Origin: Prochilodus magdalenae
Lineage: Eukaryota > Chordata > Actinopteri > Characiformes > Prochilodontidae
DNA: 64,000 bases
Reading direction: 5' to 3'
Assembly (NCBI GenBank): GCA_024036415.1
Contig: JAMWET010003602.1
Span: 645,001-709,000 of the forward strand
Below the pieces are notes generated by a model. That model saw only the letters and a list, made by a program, of their open reading frames with translations, was not told where the DNA came from and did no database searches. Made by a program: the position numbers and the translations under genes. This document shows positions 34,497-45,744 of this stretch, one piece after another (position 1 is the first letter of the stretch; every line of letters begins with the position of its first letter).

Positions 34497-36690
34497 ACAA
34501 AATTTATTTACATAACACTTTTTTTTACAACTGATGTTGTCTCAGCAGCTTTACAGAAATTCAGTAGTATTCATTCATTAAGGAGAGAAAAGAAAGAAGT
34601 CCCCAGTGAGCAAGCCGAAGACAACAATGGCAAGAAAAACTCCCTCAAGTAGAAGGAAGAAACCTTGGTAGGAACCAGGCTGACACGGGGTACCCATCCT
34701 CCTCTGGTCAAAACTACAAATTGTTTAATGTAACATTAGCTGAGTATCTACTTAGCGGACAATTTATTCTGCAGCAGGAAAGCCTAGTTTGTCCTTCATC
34801 AGGGTTAGTCTGGGCAGGTAAGCAGCTGGTCATGTAGCGGGGAAACAAGGTCAGTCTACCTTCAATGTCTGGTTGGGTGGGTAGGCGACTTGTTAGAGGC
34901 GGGTAGCAGGAAAACCTCAGTATCAAGCCGAGGCGGAAGGCAGCCATTAGGTTAGGTAAGAGTAAAGAGAGACAGTTAGCTCTGTTTGGGACTAATTACG
35001 GAACACAGGAATATAAACTCCGGCATCTGACTATTATAGCCTGGCTAAAAGGACAGAACCAGAAGGTAACATGGACTAAATGATCGGGAACTGATAGCGA
35101 TTGGTTAGGTAGGATCCAAACCATGATAAAGCTGTTCCCAAGATTCCAACCCTATTTACTAATCTTTCTAGCAGAATACTGTAATCTATTGTGTCCAAAG
35201 CTGCACTGAGATCGAGAAGCACTAACAAAGATACAGACCCTTGATCAGAAGCATGAAGGAGGTCATTTTTTATTTTAACTAGGGCTGTTTCAGTGCTGTG
35301 GTGGGGCCTAAATCCTGATTGGAACTTTCCATATATATGACTCTTATTCAGATATAAACATAAGTGTTGGGCCACAGCTTTTTCTATGATCTTAGATAGA
35401 AATGATAGATTCCAAATAGGTCTGTAGGTAGACAATACACTAGGATCAAGATTTGGTTTCTTGATCAAAAGTTTAATAACTGCAAATTTACAGGTTTTGG
35501 GCATGTGACCCATTGTAATGGATGAGTTTACTAACATTAGCAGAGATTCAGTTATAACTGGTAGTACTACTTTAAGTAATTTTGAAGGAACTGGATCTAG
35601 TGTACAAGTTGTGCAATTTAACGAAGAGATCATTTTACTCAGTTTTTGCTGTGGAAGCGAATAAAAAGCATTTCCTCTAAGACTATATTTTGTTCGATAT
35701 CAGCCACACCAGATGATGGGCCGGTTTAATATTAGGGGTTGAATATTTAGTCTAATATTCTCTATTTTATTATTAAAGAAATCCATAAAGATTTAAATCA
35801 CTTATTAGTCCCACAGTGGGGAAATTTAGTCTCTGCATTTAACCCATCCGTGAAGTGAAACACCACAAACACACTCACTAGTGAACACACTAGGGGTCAG
35901 TGAGCACACCTACCCGGAGCGGTGGGCAGCCTTATCCACGGCGCCCGGGGAGCAGTTAGGTGTTAGATGCCTTGCTCAAGGGCTCAGGGAATCTAACCGG
36001 CGACCCTCCGGTCACAAGGCTGGTTCCCTAACCTCCAGCCCACGACTGCCCATAAAGACATTACTAGTGAGGTTAGCTGGAATCTGAGGTCCAGCACCTG
36101 CCTGATTTTTAGTAAATTTAGAAATAGCGCTTAAAAGAAATCTAGGATTGTCTTTGTTATTCTCAATCAGCCAGGCTAAATATGCTGAGTGTGCTTTAAT
36201 GTGTACCCTGCTGTGCTCAAGAAGGCTGTCCTTCCAGGCACAGTGGAATACTTCTAACTAAGCCGCTCGCCATTTTCACTGTATTTTACATACTGTTTGT
36301 TTTAGGTTACGGGTTTGGTCGTTGTACCACGGGGTGGTCTTTTTAAATTTGAGTGGTGCTACACTAGAGTTAATCTACAGGTATTTTCTAAGCAGTCCGT
36401 TAGCATATCAAGCTCCACTGGATCCGATGGCGAGTAAGCTATGGTCGATAAGTCTGGGAGGATTTCTATAAATTGTGTAGCGGTAGATAATGTTACTGAG
36501 CACTTGATACAGTGACGAAGGGACGAGTGAGTATTAAGGCTAAGATGTAACTCAAATGAAATCAGATGATGGTCTGAGATTGCTGAGGTTTGAGGGAGCG
36601 TATTTAGGTTGTCTATGTTAATACCCAGAGTCAAAACTAGTTTGGATGAGAGGTTTGAATGCTGAAAAAGTTTTATTAAAAAGTTCATTT
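34497..36690 (-). pseudogene. L2-like non-LTR retrotransposon (LINE) remnant
   Basis: On the minus strand, 36688-36359 encodes the end of the endonuclease domain (ISDHHLISFELHL). 35633-35076 encodes reverse transcriptase blocks: [88 protein letters not shown]. The catalytic F/YxDD block is absent, and the frame ends in what looks like 3' UTR. 34497-34700 carries the typical 3' tail (ggcaagaaaaactccctcaa, gctgctgagacaacatcag on the minus strand). A SINE is inserted at 35792-36049. Immobile. Confidence 0.85.
35792..36049 (+). mobile_element. SINE inserted in the LINE, target duplication CCATAAAGA
   Basis: Core words gcatttaacccatccgtgaa, ggagcggtgggcagcctta, gcgcccggggagcagttagg and cctccagcccacgactgcc mark a common fish SINE. 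It is flanked by ccataaaga at 35783-35791 and 36050-36058. A second copy is at 43730-43909. Confidence 0.85.
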
Positions 36691-36694
36691 TTAG

Positions 36695-39600
36695 AACAAA
36701 CTATTGAGTCTTTCTACGATTGTAATTGTTTTTAACTCGGGGCACAGACACAATCACAATCAAGATGTTGAACAAAGAGCAAAACCTGGTTGTCCAGCAG
36801 CTCAATGTCAGCACTGTGGTTCATCTTTACTGTCACCTCATCCAAAAAACCCATTTCCACACCCCCAGAACATCAAACAAGGGGGCTCTTGTGTATATTT
36901 CATAGAACACAGTAAAGTTCCTAAGATAAAGCACCGGATATCCGGTTTTTGTGTTCTGTTTTCAGTCTAACACAGGTCAAACCGGCTTGTTTTGCATCAC
37001 AATTCCGTATATGTACCTCTCCGCTATGAACGTAGCAAAGCACAGGTCAAAGACATCAGGTAGTTACTGTCCAAAACAACAAATGATCTCATTTTTGTTG
37101 ATTTTTATTTTTATGCATCATGTGAACACTCTGCTGTTTACACTGTGTAAAGGCTGCGTGATGAATGCCCCAAGAGAAATGGATAAAAGAAAAACTGGTT
37201 CCACTGACTTACATTATAACTAAACAAGGTTTTTGCCCTCTCCGTTTTGGAGATACTTGTTTGTCTTTGGGCAGTGACGATATTCATATTGATTTCATGT
37301 AAGAGCTTCCGGTGATGAAGCTACACTGTGCACATCTAGTTTCTATCACCACCTCTATGGACAATCCTGATGGTAAATTCTGTCTAGAAGAGTGCGTTTC
37401 ATATCGAACCACACTGAACGTCTTTGTTTTCATCTTAACTATTTGACTTTGCAGAGCTGTTGAGAGGTTAGTGGAATATCCCATTAAATATCCTCAAATA
37501 TAAATAGACAAATGCGCTTTATCATCAACCATATAAGATAAAAACAGGGATCAGATACTAAAGAGACTCCTAGATTCCATTTAAAATCACTTATCGTCCA
37601 TCACGCAGAAGAACAAGGAGTCCTTTCCTTTTTCTGCAGTAACATTTTGCTTGGCTTCAAAGTTTTGCTCTTCCCCCCCTCCCGTAGTACGTTTTTCATC
37701 ATGATGAGAGCAGGCTGAAGGGACAGCGTGCCTCATTATGAGGGGCACTCGTGTTTGTTTTGCAGGAAGTGGGAGATGGCTAGATGTTTCCTCTGACCTC
37801 CCACAGCACCGTGACTTTCTGAAGAGCCCTATTTGTGTCTGAGTACAGAGGCACTAATTTACTCGGGATTTCACCGAGATCTTAAGCCCCAGACTTCACA
37901 GCCATGCCATTACAGTGTGTGGAGTACAGAGAAGTGCATCTCTCTCAGTGTGAGGTTTCGTGGTGCAGAGCACTGATAAAACGGAAAAGAGCCAAATGAC
38001 GAAATTTGATGCAATAACATACGGCGCAGCTCTTCGAAGTGTGCCACAGTAACGAGCACGATTGTCCGACAGCCGTTTGAAGGCAACAGTGGCTTACTTT
38101 GTGTTTCCCTACCTTACACCAGAGGTAGCTGATCAGCCAAGACATCCTAGGCCTCTGCTTTGCTAATGATGGAGATGGAAGATGCGACCAGCAAGAACTG
38201 AAAGCTTGTCGCCCACTCATTAGCCTCCCTGAATTAAACAGCGTTAAGGCATTTGGCCATCTCATAACTTGGGTATGTGAAAGGTGTTATAGAAGTGTAA
38301 CCCATTATTATTATTATTGGTTATGTGGTGACACTATATGATATATAAGCATACATATGCTATTACGTTAACTTTACTACATTTCAAAGTCTAACACCTT
38401 ACTGTTTACTCCACTGCATTATAGCCAAATCTCTCCTTCCTTTCTTTTGGCTTATGTGTGCATAAAAAAGAAACCTGAAGCAAACCCACCAATCAGGGAA
38501 CAGTGGTCACTTCTTTGTGAGCTCGTTTTCAGCTGTTGGAAAGAGCTTGGTTCTACCTAATGGAAACTGTTCTCCTTCTGTGTTCTGTGTTCATGAGCAT
38601 TTGAATAGACATCAATGTCAGACTATGACAATTAATGATCTATTAAAGACTGGTGACTGGAGAGACGCTAGAGTACATTTGAAGGTAAATACATTAGTAC
38701 TTTTACTCCAGTGGAGGCTAAAGTGAGGAACTTCTACTACATGGTGCATGTACTGTACATCGCCCACCGGTGTATTTTAATGGCAAACACTACTCACACA
38801 TTAACAAGAGCACAGGCATCAGTAGCCCAAATGCTAGGAAAAGCCATTTTGTCCCATTTTAATAAAGATCAAACCAGCTTGGAAGCCACAGCATTTTAGG
38901 TTTAATTGACTTAACAGTTTAACATCTTGGCTGTAAATAGGTTGGTATGTGCTAATGTCCTAATATAATATAGAAATTCAATTGTAGGCCTAGTTTGCTT
39001 TGCTATAAGCCTTAGCACACATAAAAGAGCTTTTTGGAAGATCCTGCTGGATGCTTTTCTGCAAAAGTTTAACAATTCCTGGTAAAGTGTTTCTCAAAGT
39101 TTGACTTTTTGGTGGTTCACAGTTTCTAGTTGTCAGGAAACCAGCTGGAAGGCATATTTATGAAAATGCAGCTGTTGCTGATGCTTGGTTGAAATCGTTC
39201 TTGTCTTTGCCACTTTATTATCTACTAGCTGGGTAAGATTGTTGTTGGAACGGGTATTTGACCAGCATTATTGGCACTAACCTTCAGGGTCAAAGGTCAG
39301 TGCATTAGCAGTTATGCTGGAATTCCACTGTTCATGAACTGTAGGATAGTTTTACCTCACTGTTAAAGAGGATTATTTTATTTTCACCTAAACATCTAAT
39401 TCTGTTAAAGTGGCCTCATGAGGGCAGTATTAGAGCTAGATGTGCCTCTGGAGTTGACATAAGGCCACCAACTCAACAATTTAAAATACACCCATACAGC
39501 ATGAGCCTGCTCTTCGCAAGCAAAGTTCATAATAATAATGTAGATTGAAATTAAAATTAAAATGAGGGAAAAACACAGAATAAAGCAGCAGATATAAAAA

Positions 39601-40029
39601 GCCAAGCTGTCAGGCACTCTGCGCTACAGGATACTGCCATGGTGATTTTCCATTTATAACTTCTACATCCTCTATTCTGTCAGGGAATCAAGTCTCAATG
39701 TTGGAGATCCCCCGAGCTCTTCTTTTAAACAACTCTCTCTTTAAACTCTCACTACTGAAACACCTGAATGTTTGACCAAAGTGACAGAGGACAGTGGAAC
39801 GACTAATAAGCAGTTATTGAAAGAGAAAGTGAAGCAGAGGGGTTTGGAAAGACATGGAGATCGTCGAGATGGTGGTCTTTCGTTGTTAAATAAGTTCACC
39901 TTTTTTGCTGTTTGTGAGTCAAAACAGCTGTTTGGATTATTTTATTATTGCCTGAGAGAAATAAAACCCATGGATGATCTGGACCTGACTGGCCCTTTAT
40001 CCTCATCCATGTTTTGTGTTTTTTGGCAG
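36695..40029. other. Intron 5, second part: mostly unassigned DNA
   Basis: 37050-37265 is the plus-orientation copy 3 of the aaacagcagctgctgt family. 37640-38260 is repeat-free and could hold regulatory DNA. 38280-40029 has nothing I recognise. Confidence 0.45.
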
Positions 40030-40141
40030 CATCCTGTATGCCGATATAGTTGGATTCACTCAGCTGGCCAGTGACTGCTCTCCAGGAGAACTGGTTCATA
40101 TGCTCAATGAGCTTTTTGGCAAATTTGACCAGATAGCCAAG
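40030..40141 (+). CDS. adcy2: adcy2 coding exon 6: C1a core with the first metal-binding Asp
   Basis: 112 nt: one base completes the split Ser codon, followed by 37 codons [29 protein letters not shown] holds the first of the two aspartates that bind the catalytic metal ions in class III cyclases. [22 protein letters not shown] is the conserved helix after it. Acceptor ttttggcag; donor gtactg. A tetranucleotide microsatellite starts about 15 nt inside the following intron. The ILYADIVGF motif is intact, so the product should be catalytically competent. Confidence 0.97.
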
Positions 40142-40154
40142 GTACTGTACATAA

Positions 40155-40155
<1 letters not shown>

Positions 40156-40203
<48 letters not shown>

Positions 40204-40204
40204 G

Positions 40205-40247
<43 letters not shown>

Positions 40248-40268
40248 GTCTGTCTGTCTGTCTGTCTC

Positions 40269-40313
<45 letters not shown>

Positions 40314-40345
40314 GTACCCATCTATCTATTGGTCTGTCTATCTAT
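40156..40345 (+). repeat. (TATC)n/(TGTC)n tetranucleotide microsatellite in intron 6
   Basis: Compound array of ctat and ctgt units, starting about 15 nt after the exon 6 donor and filling over 40 percent of the 452-nt intron. Confidence 0.98.
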
Positions 40346-40593
40346 CTATCTGAATATATGAACAGTTTACACATCGTCGCTGTGTAAGTTTACATGTATG
40401 TGGTTTAGATTGTGGAATACAGACGAGTGTCTTTTCATGATTATTATTTTGATTAAGAGTATTGGCCTGTTTATGATGCATGCTTAGTGAGTAATAGGAA
40501 GTAGCTTGTACAGTAATGCATGTCTTGTGTTCAGGCTAATCTGTATTCCCTCTGCGTGTGGTGTTTGTGCTGTTTGTGCTGTTTGTGTTTCAG

Positions 40594-40721
40594 GATAACG
40601 ACTGTATGAGGATTAAGATTTTGGGTGACTGTTATTACTGTGTGTCCGGTCTACCAGAGTCTCTGCCTGACCATGCCAAGAACTGTGTAAAGATGGGACT
40701 GGACATGTGTGAGGCCATCAA
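40594..40721 (+). CDS. adcy2: adcy2 coding exon 7: C1a with the second metal-binding Asp
   Basis: 128 nt from [19 protein letters not shown] to MCEAI plus two bases of a split Lys codon. [14 protein letters not shown] carries the second metal-binding aspartate. [13 protein letters not shown] is the following conserved helix. Mammals usually have EN rather than DN at the exon start. Acceptor tttgtgtttcag; donor gtaaaa. Intron 6 is only 452 nt. Confidence 0.97.
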
Positions 40722-40736
40722 GTAAAACACCACCCC

Positions 40737-41085
40737 TCTCTCTCTCCCCCACTCCCTCTCTCCCACTCCCTGTCTCTCTCTCTCTCTCTCCCCTTCTCTC
40801 TGTCCCTCACTCCCACTCCCTCTCTCCAACTCCGTCTCTCTCTCCCACTCCTAACTTCTCTCTGTCCATCTCTCTCACCCTCTCTTTCCTTCTTATTAAA
40901 ACACTCACTTTCTTTAATTTTCTCTCCTTTTTGTCCTTCTCGCTTTCTGTAATTCTCTCTCACTCTCTCTTGCCCCTCTTTACCTCTCTTTCTCTCTTTA
41001 ACATTCTTGCTCTTTCTCTTCGCTTCTCTTGTTTTCCCATGCTCTCTTATGTCTCTCTTTCTCTTTCTATTTTTTTCTCTCTTCT
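40737..41085 (+). repeat. CT-rich tract directly after exon 7
   Basis: About 350 nt of pyrimidine-rich repeats (ctctctccccactccctctc type), starting 16 nt after the exon 7 donor, then a short purine-rich mirror (41089-41170, gaaaaagaggg...agagagagag). Confidence 0.95.
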
Positions 41086-41311
41086 CTAAAAAAAGAAAAA
41101 GAGGGCATAGAAAGAGAGAGAGAAATAGTGAGAGAAAAGAGCAGAAGAAGATGGGGAAAGAGAATGAGGAGTCAGAATTAAAGCTGTTTTTATCGGTTAA
41201 TCATGTTAACAGTTATGTGTAATTTGTCTTGGCAGTATATCGTGGTAAGACAGACATAGCAACAAGTAAACAAATAGAAGATAAATACAAATTTATTTTA
41301 AACACAATAAT

Positions 41312-41442
41312 GAAAATAATAATAATAATAATAATAATAATTATTATTATTATTATTATTATTAGTAGTAGTAGTAGTAGTATTAATAATAATAATAATA
41401 ATAATAATAACAAGTATAATAATATTATTAAGAATAATGATG

Positions 41443-41522
<80 letters not shown>
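41312..41522. repeat. (AAT)n/(ATT)n inverted microsatellite arms
   Basis: AAT units run into ATT units twice (about 41318-41362 and 41438-41521), with (GTA)7 between them. Each pair is self-complementary and can fold into a long hairpin in DNA or pre-mRNA. Confidence 0.97.
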
Positions 41523-41523
<1 letters not shown>

Positions 41524-41739
41524 GAACAAAACTAGAAGAGAAAATATTGTGAAGGAAGTTTAAGATGGCTTGAGAAAGTTTGGTTAGTTACAGTTAATCA
41601 CTGTAAGTGTACAGCAGAATAAAAGCATGTCACAGTACTCATGTGCGGCAGATGACTGTAAAGCCACAGTGCACAGAGAGGTACCCTTGAGGATACTGCT
41701 CTAGTAACTGTGTTGATGTATTGGGTTTTATTCATGTTG

Positions 41740-42680
41740 AAATGATTTACACATTAAATCAACTTGGTTCACATTTTTTCTCTGTACATATGAACATATA
41801 TACTGTACCCGTGGTGTACTGGGGGTCTAATAGAAGCCAAACATGACTGTGAGTGACAGGTCCTGCACAGCTCCAAGGAAATGTAAGTGAACAGTTTGGA
41901 ATGACCTGGATTTCTGCAGTGATTCCTAAAAAACCCACAATTATAGATAAACAGAAATCACCCAGCGTCTCACCAGCCTGATCCCTCAATGGTCGCGAGA
42001 CGTCTCAAAACCTGAGGCAGCTATACAGATCAGAAGCAAGATACTCCCTTCACCATGCTTCACAGATGAGGTGTTGATGTCCAGTGTCCTTTTGCCTCCA
42101 CACATTGTGCACATGGACATTTGTGCTAAAAGTTCCAATTTTGTCTCATCTGTCCATAAAACATTTTCACAGAAGCATTGTGGATATTTTGGTGACGTTT
42201 TCTGGGACAACAGTGGCTTTCTTTATGGCTCCCTTCCATGAACACCATTAATGTTGAGTGTTTGGCTAACGGTGGACACATGAAGAAAGGCTTATACTGT
42301 TTGTTGAGTCCTTTGTAGGTTTTTCCTGTAAACTGGGATTCTTTCTCAGCTCATTTAGGATGCTCCTGGAAGGATTTTAACAGGAAGTCCACTCCTGGGG
42401 AAAGGATCAAGAGTCCTGAACTTTCTCCATTTGTAGACAGTTTGTCTAAGAATGGATTGGTGTACACCCAGGTCTTCGGTAATGCTTTTGTAGCCTTTTC
42501 CAGCTTCCTGTGTGTCTATAACAGGCCTTTTGAGAGTTGTTTGGATGGAGCCATGGTCCACTCTGACCTTTCTTGAGAAGAACACGTTGGCCAGTAACCA
42601 GGCTTTGTGTGCTGCCTTTATTTAATGGCCGAAGAACCTGTGAAACCCACACTTCCAATCTCAGCTCCTTAACAGAAGAG
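41740..42680 (-). pseudogene. Tc1-like transposase relic, nearly full span
   Basis: Minus-strand peptides in correct order: GKGYKSITEDLGVHQS and VYKWRKFRTLDPFPRSGLPV (N-terminal paired-like DNA-binding domain), then CFCENVLWTDETKLELLAQM and VKHGEGSILLLICIAASG (DDE catalytic domain). Several frameshifts separate them, so it is inactive. Related to the fish Tc1 group with NVLWSDETK.ELFG. Confidence 0.88.
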
Positions 42681-42964
42681 TCAGCTCTTAGAGAAATACT
42701 TTAACTCAGAGGTTCACTTCCTTTTCTAGCCTGCACTGTGGATGTCACTCAGCATGCTCCCTGAAAGACATGAGCAGCACAGCTTGTGTTATTAGTTTAG
42801 TTAGATTGTATAATTGTGACTGAGATAATGGTTACATCACACTTCATTAGTAATCAATACACACATTCAGGTAATCCCAAAGAGTTCACTTCCTGTTTCT
42901 TGCAGCTGCATAAAGCTAAGCAGTACTTTCCAAATGTAGTGCTAAGCTTGACATGTCGTTTCAG

Positions 42965-43123
42965 GAAGGTGAGAGACGCCACCGGGGTCGAAATTAACAT
43001 GCGCGTCGGAGTGCATTCTGGGAACGTTCTGTGCGGCGTAATTGGCCTCCAGAAATGGCAGTACGATGTTTGGTCACATGACGTCACTCTGGCTAACCAC
43101 ATGGAGGCTGGAGGTGTGCCTGG
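42965..43123 (+). CDS. adcy2: adcy2 coding exon 8: C1a dimer-interface core
   Basis: 159 nt: one base completes Lys, then 52 codons, then two bases (GG) of a split Gly codon. It reads [19 protein letters not shown], then [19 protein letters not shown] and [14 protein letters not shown]. This is the most conserved part of C1a. [23 protein letters not shown] is nearly invariant in membrane cyclases and contributes to the C1/C2 interface where ATP and forskolin bind. Acceptor tgtcgtttcag; donor gtgagc. Confidence 0.97.
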
Positions 43124-43442
43124 GTGAGCGTTCTCTCTCTCTTTTTGTCTTTGTGATGAGCTCTATTAAATCTATAAGGGCTCTTCACTTTAATATAAAC
43201 ACACTGTGGAGAGCACTTTAAAAGTGCTTGTGGGTGATGATGATGAGTTTTTGTTTGACTAAAAGACAATAAAAGCCGCTGCGTCTCTTTTATTATCTGG
43301 CTGCCTCGGTCCTATTATACACTTACCGTCCTCTCTCTGCGAGCTGCAGAAAGGGGTTGATGTGATTTTTCACGTCCACATGTTTTTATTGAAGTGTTTT
43401 CTCTCCCCGGCGTGGCTGTTTGTCCCGTGTGCTGCTCTGCAG

Positions 43443-43575
43443 ACGGGTTCACATCTCTTCAGTAACACTGGAACATTTGAAGAGGGCGTATAAAGTGGAG
43501 GCGGGACACGGAGAGACCCGAGACCCATACCTGAAAGAGCATGGTGTCATCACTTACCTGGTCATCAACCCCAAG
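43443..43575 (+). CDS. adcy2: adcy2 coding exon 9: C-terminal end of C1a
   Basis: 133 nt: one base completes Gly, then 44 codons RVHISSVTLEHL..INPK in phase 0 at the end. RVHIS.VTLEHL is a canonical cyclase motif. The stretch KRAYKVEAGHGETRDPYLKEHGVITYLV differs from mammalian ADCY2 at several surface positions (for example HGV for HLV, YLV for YFV). Intron 8 before it is 319 nt. Acceptor gctgctctgcag; donor gtaaag. Confidence 0.97.
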
Positions 43576-43729
43576 GTAAAGCATTCACTCTGCCATCTAA
43601 AAGGATAGCTCAGCAAAACATCCAATTCACACTAATGTCCATTTCCCCATATGTTGCCAAGACATGCAAGTTTTCATCTTTGGTTTAGTCGTGAAGCTAA
43701 TACACAATTTATTTTAGGACCATTGACTA

Positions 43730-43909
43730 TTTGTGCTTGCATGGATGGGTGGATGGGTTAATTGATCTCCATGATTAATTCATCCATGCAGTGAAACACC
43801 CACATACATACACACTAGTGAGCAGTAGGGCAATCCTATCCACAGTGCCCAGGGAGCAGCACCTCAGTCAGGCACTTGAGTCCGACCACCTTCCAGCCAC
43901 CTTCCAACC
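43730..43909 (+). mobile_element. SINE copy split by a hAT-like insertion (continues 44342-44360)
   Basis: Contains ttcatccatgcagtgaaaca, cctatccacagtgcccaggg and agcagcacctcag, the same core as 35792-36049. The SINE 3' end (ctctagcccacagctgccc) resumes at 44342 after the inserted element. Confidence 0.75.
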
Positions 43910-44341
43910 CAGGGTTTCTCAATCACTGGGCCACAGACAACCAGTGGGCCATGAAGCCCCCTCTTGTGGTCTGTGGGCCTGTACTTAGGTGGAGGCAGTA
44001 GCTCGTAGTGGGCTGGAAATGTCATGTTATATTATGTATATTAATATAATGACATGTATATTCATGTAAACGTGTACAAATGAAAACATCACAGAAGCAG
44101 CAGGCTAATTAAACATCTTCAGTTAGAGACCCATACCCCCTGGCTAGCCCCTGATGGAGAAGTTTCTTGGGGCACTTGCACAGCTCCCTTGTTTGAATTT
44201 GGATGTTTTATAATGTTTCTTTAACCAGATTTTTGGAAGAAATTGTGTTTATAAAAAAATATTTCATAATTTATATAATTATATTGTGGTGGGTCCATAT
44301 GCTCTGTAGTTATGATCAGGTGAAGAGGTTAAGAACCCCTG
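43910..44341. mobile_element. 432-bp hAT-like non-autonomous element nested in the SINE
   Basis: Left end CAGGGTTTCTCAATCACTGG and right end GGTTAAGAACCCCTG are of the hAT type (CAGGGGTTCT). The 8-bp flanks ttccaacc and ctctagcc agree at 5 of 8 positions, and removing the insert rejoins the SINE. The interior is AT-rich and non-coding. Confidence 0.75.
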
Positions 44342-44650
44342 CTCTAGCCCACAGCTGCCCAAAACCTGGATCTCGCTCACGGTTATGCAGCCTTGTTGAT
44401 GATGTAGATGTTAAAGTGCGGGAGGATTTACTGAACTATACTGTAAAACATGAACAAAGCTCCACTGTGTAGCTGAACACAGCAGGCAGTCATTGTGTTT
44501 TGCTGTTGTTTCCTGATCTTTGATCCCTGAGTAATGTGTATGTGACTATGTACACGTTATTCAGGCATATAAACACTAGATCACATTCACAGTTTCTGTT
44601 GTTTCTATGTCATATGCAGTCGCTAAGCACTTTAGTAGTTACACCTCCTG

Positions 44651-45010
44651 GTATCTACACTCATTGTCCAATATGTAAGCTCCACTGACCATATAGGAGT
44701 ACCGTGTAGTTCTATGCTTATAGACTGTAGTCCATATGTTTCTCTGTATACTTATTACCCTGTTCTTCAATAATCAGGACTCCCACAGGACCACCACAGG
44801 ATCATTCTCAGTACTTCAGTGACACTGACGTGGTGGTGGTGTGTTAGTGTGTGTTGTGCTGGTGTGAGTGGATCAGAAACAGCAGTGCTGCTGGACACCT
44901 CAGTGTCACTGCTGGACTAAGAATCGTCCACCAACCAAAACTATCCAGTCAATGCCGTCCTGTGGCCAGTGTCCTGTGGGCATGATCCTGTGGGCAGTGT
45001 CCTGTGGGCA
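44651..45010 (+). repeat. TACACTCA-end foldback family copy
   Basis: Words tacactcattgtccaatatg, tatgtttctctgtatactta, ttaccctgttcttcaataat, gtgacactgacgtggtggtg. It serves as the empty site for the Tc1 insertion at 29271. Confidence 0.75.
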
Positions 45011-45129
45011 TGATCCTGTGACCACTGTTGAAGGAATGCTTAGTTAAACATGACAACAGAAATCACGAACATAATCTTGCCTGTATAAACTGTGAGTCTG
45101 ATTTTGTGATCTGTTGTCGGTCTATCAGG

Positions 45130-45740
45130 CATCAGGGCTTCTTTCTGTGTGGAGTTTGAATGTTCTCCCCGTGTTTGTGTGGTATCCTCCCAAAAACACA
45201 TGCAGTCAGGTGAACTGGAGATGCTGAATTGCCCCATTGGTGTGTGTGTGAACTGTGAATTGTGAAATTGTGAATTGTGAAATGTCCCACAGCCCAAACA
45301 CATGCAGTCAAGCTGACTAAATTGCCCCCTTGGTGTGTGTCTATGAATGTGTCATGTCCCACAACCCAATACATGCGGTCAAACTGACTGGAGATGCTTA
45401 ACCTGCTCCCCCAAACCCCCCACATGTTTTCATGTCTGTGTGTCTGCCCTGTGGAGTGTCCAGGGTGTTTTCCTGCCCTTTGCCCAATGACAGCAGGCAT
45501 GGTGCTCATTGGGCACAAAGCAGGTAACACCCTAAAGCAGACAGACAGACAGACCTGCACATTCATGCACACCTAGGGGGAAATTTAGCATCTCCAATCA
45601 GCTTGATTTCATGTGTTTGGACCTTGGATGAAAACCCAGACAAAGACAGGGGGATTACACAAATCCCACCCAGAAAGGACCCCAGATGGCAGGAATCAAA
45701 CTCAGGTCCTTCATACTGGGAGGTGACAGTGCTACCTACC
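45130..45740. repeat. Two LINE 3'-end-type repeats in opposite orientations
   Basis: 45130-45500 (plus) holds gtgtggagtttgaatgttct and cacatgcagtcaggtgaact. 45570-45740 (minus) holds the inverse (ctccaatcagcttgatttca, cccagaaaggaccccagatg). (CAGA) units at 45535-45555. Confidence 0.65.
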
Positions 45741-45744
45741 ATTC

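Noticed and set aside
41213..41552. Poly-Ile/Asn/Tyr open frames
   Set aside because: Products of AAT/ATT microsatellite translation.
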